Shown here piece by piece: positions 6,376-8,562 of a stretch of DNA of 8,562 bases. Within the stretch, counting starts at the first letter, position 1, and each line of letters begins with the position of its first letter. Position numbers and translations under genes: made by a program. This stretch comes from Candidatus Adiutrix sp. GTDB taxonomy: Bacteria; Desulfobacterota; Desulfarculia; Adiutricales; Adiutricaceae. Where the stretch lies: assembly GCA_031286085.1 (NCBI GenBank), contig JAITUX010000091.1, positions 1 to 8,562 of the forward strand, read 5' to 3'. A model generated the notes under the pieces. That model worked only from the letters and a program-made list of their open reading frames with translations. It ran no database searches and was not told the DNA's origin.

Positions 6376-6863
6376 GCCGCCACCCGCCCTTTCCCGCCGC
6401 CGGCCAGCCGGGCCAGAAGATCCCGCACCAGATCCTCCCGCTTCTCGACCACCCAGTAGAGGTCGCGGGAGAAGCGCAGGGCCCCGGCGGGGCAGACTTC
6501 CACGCAGGTGCCGCAAAGGCTGCACAGGGAAAAATCGCTGAGCCATTGCCTGGGCGCCTTGTCCGCGCCCTTGACCACGGTCAGAGAGGCGCTGGGGCAG
6601 GCCTTGACGCAGATCTGGCAGGAGACGCAGCGGCTCAAGGCCGGGTTGTCCTCGGCCGGCACCAGTTCCACCGGCCCGCGGAAAGTGACCAGGTCCTCGT
6701 CCCGGATGGTCTGGCGGGGGTAGTGGGTGGTGAGCTGGGGATAGCCGAAACTCTTCAGCCCGAGCCAGTAAGGGAAGGGCCCCAGGCCGTAGCGGCCGGT
6801 GACCCACAGGCCCACCAGGAGGGACCATAAGCCTTTGAGGTTGTCAACGACAGCTTTGAGCAT
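6372..6863 (-). CDS. nuoI: NADH-quinone oxidoreductase subunit I (2x[4Fe-4S] ferredoxin-like)
   Basis: A 163-residue protein with two classic 4Fe-4S motifs: Cys79, Cys82, Cys85 and Cys89-Pro (CVSCQICVKACP), and Cys114, Cys117, Cys120 and Cys124-Pro (CSLCGTCVEVCP). These correspond to clusters N6a and N6b, which pass electrons towards NuoB and the quinone. The N-terminal part (about 1-45) includes an amphipathic helix and a TGRYGLGPFPYW segment that anchors the subunit to the membrane base. The length is normal for NuoI. The start has AAGGG seven bases upstream and follows the nuoH stop by 12 bases. Keeping NuoI while NuoEFG are absent nearby fits 11-subunit complex I forms. Confidence 0.97.
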   Translation of the reverse strand: MLKAVVDNLKGLWSLLVGLWVTGRYGLGPFPYWLGLKSFGYPQLTTHYPRQTIRDEDLVTFRGPVELVPAEDNPALSRCVSCQICVKACPSASLTVVKGADKAPRQWLSDFSLCSLCGTCVEVCPAGALRFSRDLYWVVEKREDLVRDLLARLAGGGKGRVAA

Positions 6864-6870
6864 AGCCAGA

Positions 6871-6875
6871 CCCTT
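6871..6875 (-). promoter_or_regulatory. Ribosome binding site of nuoI (AAGGG)
   Basis: AAGGG on the minus strand lies seven bases before the nuoI ATG and immediately after the nuoH TAG stop, in a 12-base gap. It supports the nuoI start. Confidence 0.55.
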
Positions 6876-7847
6876 CTAAAAACACTTCATGACCAGGGCC
6901 GTGAGCCAGAGATTCAAAAGGCCCAAGGGCAAAAGCCATTTCCAGTTGATGTTCAATAGCTGGTCGAAGCGCACCCGGGGGTAGGTCCAGCGGACCCAGA
7001 TCATCAGGGTCATCAGGAGGCCCGCTTTTATGAAGGTCCACCAGATGCCCGGCCAAAGCGGGCCGCCGGAGCCGCCCAGAAAGAAGACGGCCGCCAGGAA
7101 GGAGACCAGGAGCATGGAGGTGTATTCGGCCATGAAATAGAGGGCGAAGCCCATGCCGGAATATTCGGTGTGATAGCCGCCGGTGAGTTCGGATTCGCCC
7201 TCGGGCAGGTCGAAGGGGGCCCGGTTGGTCTCCCCGAACATGCAGATGAGGAAGATGAGGAAGGCCAGGGGCTGGCGGACCAGGTGCCACTGCCAGGGCC
7301 AGTTCCCCTGGGCTTCGGTGATGAGGGTGAGGTTTAAGGTGCCGCACTGGAAGGCCACGGCCAGGACGGCCAGGATAAGGGGTATCTCGTAGGCCACGGC
7401 CTGGCTGACGGCGCGGGCCGCGCCGATGAGCCCGTACTTGTTGTTCGAGGCCCAGCCCCCGACCAGGACGGCCAGGCCCTCGAAGCCGACGAAGGCCATT
7501 ATCAGGAGGACGCCCAAATCGTCTTCCAGGCCGGTCAGGACGGGGCCGAAGGGGATGACCAGGAAGACCAGGAACATGGGGAACATGGCCAGGACCGGCC
7601 CCAGGAAGAACAGGACGTGGTCGCAGTTGGCGGGCACCACCATCTGCTTGCCCAGGAGCTTCACGGCGTCCACCAGGGTCTGCAACAGCCCGTAGGGCCC
7701 CACTTCATAGGGACCGGGCCGGCGCTGGATGAAACCGGCCACCTTGCGTTCCAGCCAGACCATGACCAGGCTGTTGGCGATGAGGAGGGCGATGATCAGG
7801 CCCAGGGCCGCCAGCAGTTTGATGATGACTTGGAGATTGATGTCCAT
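6876..7847 (-). CDS. nuoH: NADH-quinone oxidoreductase subunit H
   Basis: A 323-residue protein with about eight membrane helices, the usual NuoH size. Family signatures are intact: ERKVAGFIQRRPGP at 33-46, GWASNNKYGLIGAARA at 131-146, the quinone-cavity loop ETNRAPFDLPEGESELTGGY at 206-225 with its cluster of acidic residues, and WVRWTYPRVRFDQL at 284-297. NuoH forms the quinone entry channel and couples quinone reduction to the membrane proton path. It starts 31 bases after the nuoD stop with only a weak GGGAA-like ribosome binding site, and it is the only gene here ending in TAG rather than TGA. Sequence variants such as NNKYG instead of NSKYA recall the versions found in 11-subunit anaerobic complexes; that comparison is from memory. 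Confidence 0.97.
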   Translation of the reverse strand: MDINLQVIIKLLAALGLIIALLIANSLVMVWLERKVAGFIQRRPGPYEVGPYGLLQTLVDAVKLLGKQMVVPANCDHVLFFLGPVLAMFPMFLVFLVIPFGPVLTGLEDDLGVLLIMAFVGFEGLAVLVGGWASNNKYGLIGAARAVSQAVAYEIPLILAVLAVAFQCGTLNLTLITEAQGNWPWQWHLVRQPLAFLIFLICMFGETNRAPFDLPEGESELTGGYHTEYSGMGFALYFMAEYTSMLLVSFLAAVFFLGGSGGPLWPGIWWTFIKAGLLMTLMIWVRWTYPRVRFDQLLNINWKWLLPLGLLNLWLTALVMKCF

Positions 7848-7878
7848 CGCGTTTTCCCGTCGGCGGCCGGGGGCCGCG

Positions 7879-8562
7879 TCAGCGATCCACTTCGGGGATG
7901 ACCAGGTCCAGGCTGCCTAAAATGGCCAGGGCGTCGGCCAGGAGGGCGCCTTCGGCGGCTTCGGCGAACAGGTGCAGGTTGGAAAAACCGGGCGCCCGCA
8001 GCTTGACCCGGTAGGGCGTCCGGCCGCCGTCGCTCATGAGGTGGATGACTATTTTGCCGCGGGCCCCCTCCACGGCGAAGACCGACTCGCCGGCCGGCAG
8101 CTTCCAGGTGGCCTTGGGGGCCTTGGGGTGGCGGATGGGGCCGGGGGGCAGCCGGTCCAGGGCCTGCTCGATGATGCGGAGGCTCTGGCGGATTTCCTCC
8201 AGGCGCACGAGGTAGCGGCCCAGGCAGTCGTCGGCCGGGCCGGAGGGCACTTCAAAATCGAAGCTTTCGTAAAGGCCGTAGGGCTCGGCCCGGCGGACGT
8301 CGTAGGCCCGGCCCGCGGCCCGGAGGATGGGGCCGGTGGCCCCGTAGCGGAGGCAGAGGCCCTCGTCCAGGCGGCCTATGTCCTCCAGGCGGCGGCGGAA
8401 GATGACGTTGCCGGTGACCAGCCGGTCATACATGACCAGGCGGCCGCGCAGATAGGGGATGAATTCGCGGGCCAGGCCGATAAAGCGGTCGTCCACGTCG
8501 GCCCCCACCCCGCCGAAGCGCAGGTAGTTGATGGTCAGGCGGGAGCCGGTGATGATCTGCAG
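7879..8562 (-). CDS. nuoD: NADH-quinone oxidoreductase subunit D (3' part; runs off right edge)
   Basis: 227 residues of the C-terminal part of NuoD, the large-hydrogenase-like subunit of the quinone pocket. The frame is open to the window edge, beginning LQIITGSRLTINYLRFGGV, which matches the NuoD/HycE core motif (TGxRxxxNYLRxGGV). Further conserved pieces are RLVTGNVIFRRR, LRYGATGPILRAAG, YDVRRAEPYGLYE, VEGARGKIVIHLMSDGG, TPYRVKLRAPGFSNL and the ending GSLDLVIPEVDR, where most homologues end GEVDR. No internal start should be taken as real: the GTG at 8508 lies inside the conserved core. Whether nuoD is fused to nuoC cannot be seen. The next gene downstream is nuoH, not nuoE. Confidence 0.95.
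   Translation of the reverse strand: MQIITGSRLTINYLRFGGVGADVDDRFIGLAREFIPYLRGRLVMYDRLVTGNVIFRRRLEDIGRLDEGLCLRYGATGPILRAAGRAYDVRRAEPYGLYESFDFEVPSGPADDCLGRYLVRLEEIRQSLRIIEQALDRLPPGPIRHPKAPKATWKLPAGESVFAVEGARGKIVIHLMSDGGRTPYRVKLRAPGFSNLHLFAEAAEGALLADALAILGSLDLVIPEVDR

Noticed and set aside
6376..6828. Upstream open extension of the nuoJ frame, giving a 353-residue protein
   Set aside because: The extra 151 residues are the nuoI coding region read in another frame: Arg/Pro/Gly-rich with no domain. The real nuoJ start is at the ATGA overlap at 6375.
7879..8508. nuoD starting at the GTG at 8508
   Set aside because: The frame remains open to the window edge and the upstream codons encode the conserved NuoD motif TGSRLTINYLRFGG, so this is an interior codon of a truncated gene.

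Overview
The window is one stretch of a respiratory complex I (nuo-type) operon, with every gene on the minus strand. Transcription runs from the right edge to the left edge: nuoD (3' part only), nuoH, nuoI, nuoJ, nuoK, a MrpD-like antiporter subunit (512 aa), a small two-helix membrane protein (109 aa), a second MrpD/NuoL-like antiporter subunit (601 aa), nuoM, and the first 32 codons of nuoN. The genes are packed tightly. Three junctions overlap (nuoI/nuoJ and nuoK/512-aa gene by ATGA, and the 109-aa/601-aa genes by 14 bases), and the remaining gaps are 1 to 55 bases. I see no internal promoter or terminator, no RNA gene, no mobile element and no CRISPR array. No gene-free stretch reaches 300 bases.

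The DNA is clearly GC-rich and eight of the nine visible stop codons are TGA. The gene order D-H-I-J-K, without nuoE, nuoF and nuoG between D and H, and with two MrpD-type proteins in place of one ordinary NuoL, points to an anaerobic bacterium of the former Deltaproteobacteria (Desulfobacterota). That assignment rests on gene order and remembered family resemblance, not on a search.

The parts would work together as follows. NuoD and NuoI belong to the peripheral electron-transfer arm: NuoD helps form the quinone pocket and NuoI carries two [4Fe-4S] clusters. NuoH, J and K form the membrane base with the glutamate relay. The antiporter-like subunits (512-aa, 601-aa, NuoM, NuoN) form the ion-pumping arm. 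There are four antiporter-like genes where canonical complex I has three (L, M, N). No NADH-oxidising module (NuoEFG) is encoded at its usual place, so the electron donor may be ferredoxin, F420H2 or a separately encoded dehydrogenase.

Points that merit attention: the extra antiporter subunit; the 601-aa subunit, which has Asn where the others have the TM7 lysine and carries a NuoL-like C-terminal tail; the small 109-aa protein between the two; and a 39-base repeat at the 3' end of nuoM, one copy of which carries a 19-base insertion that creates the nuoM stop codon. Most of the window otherwise looks like ordinary, intact energy-metabolism genes.
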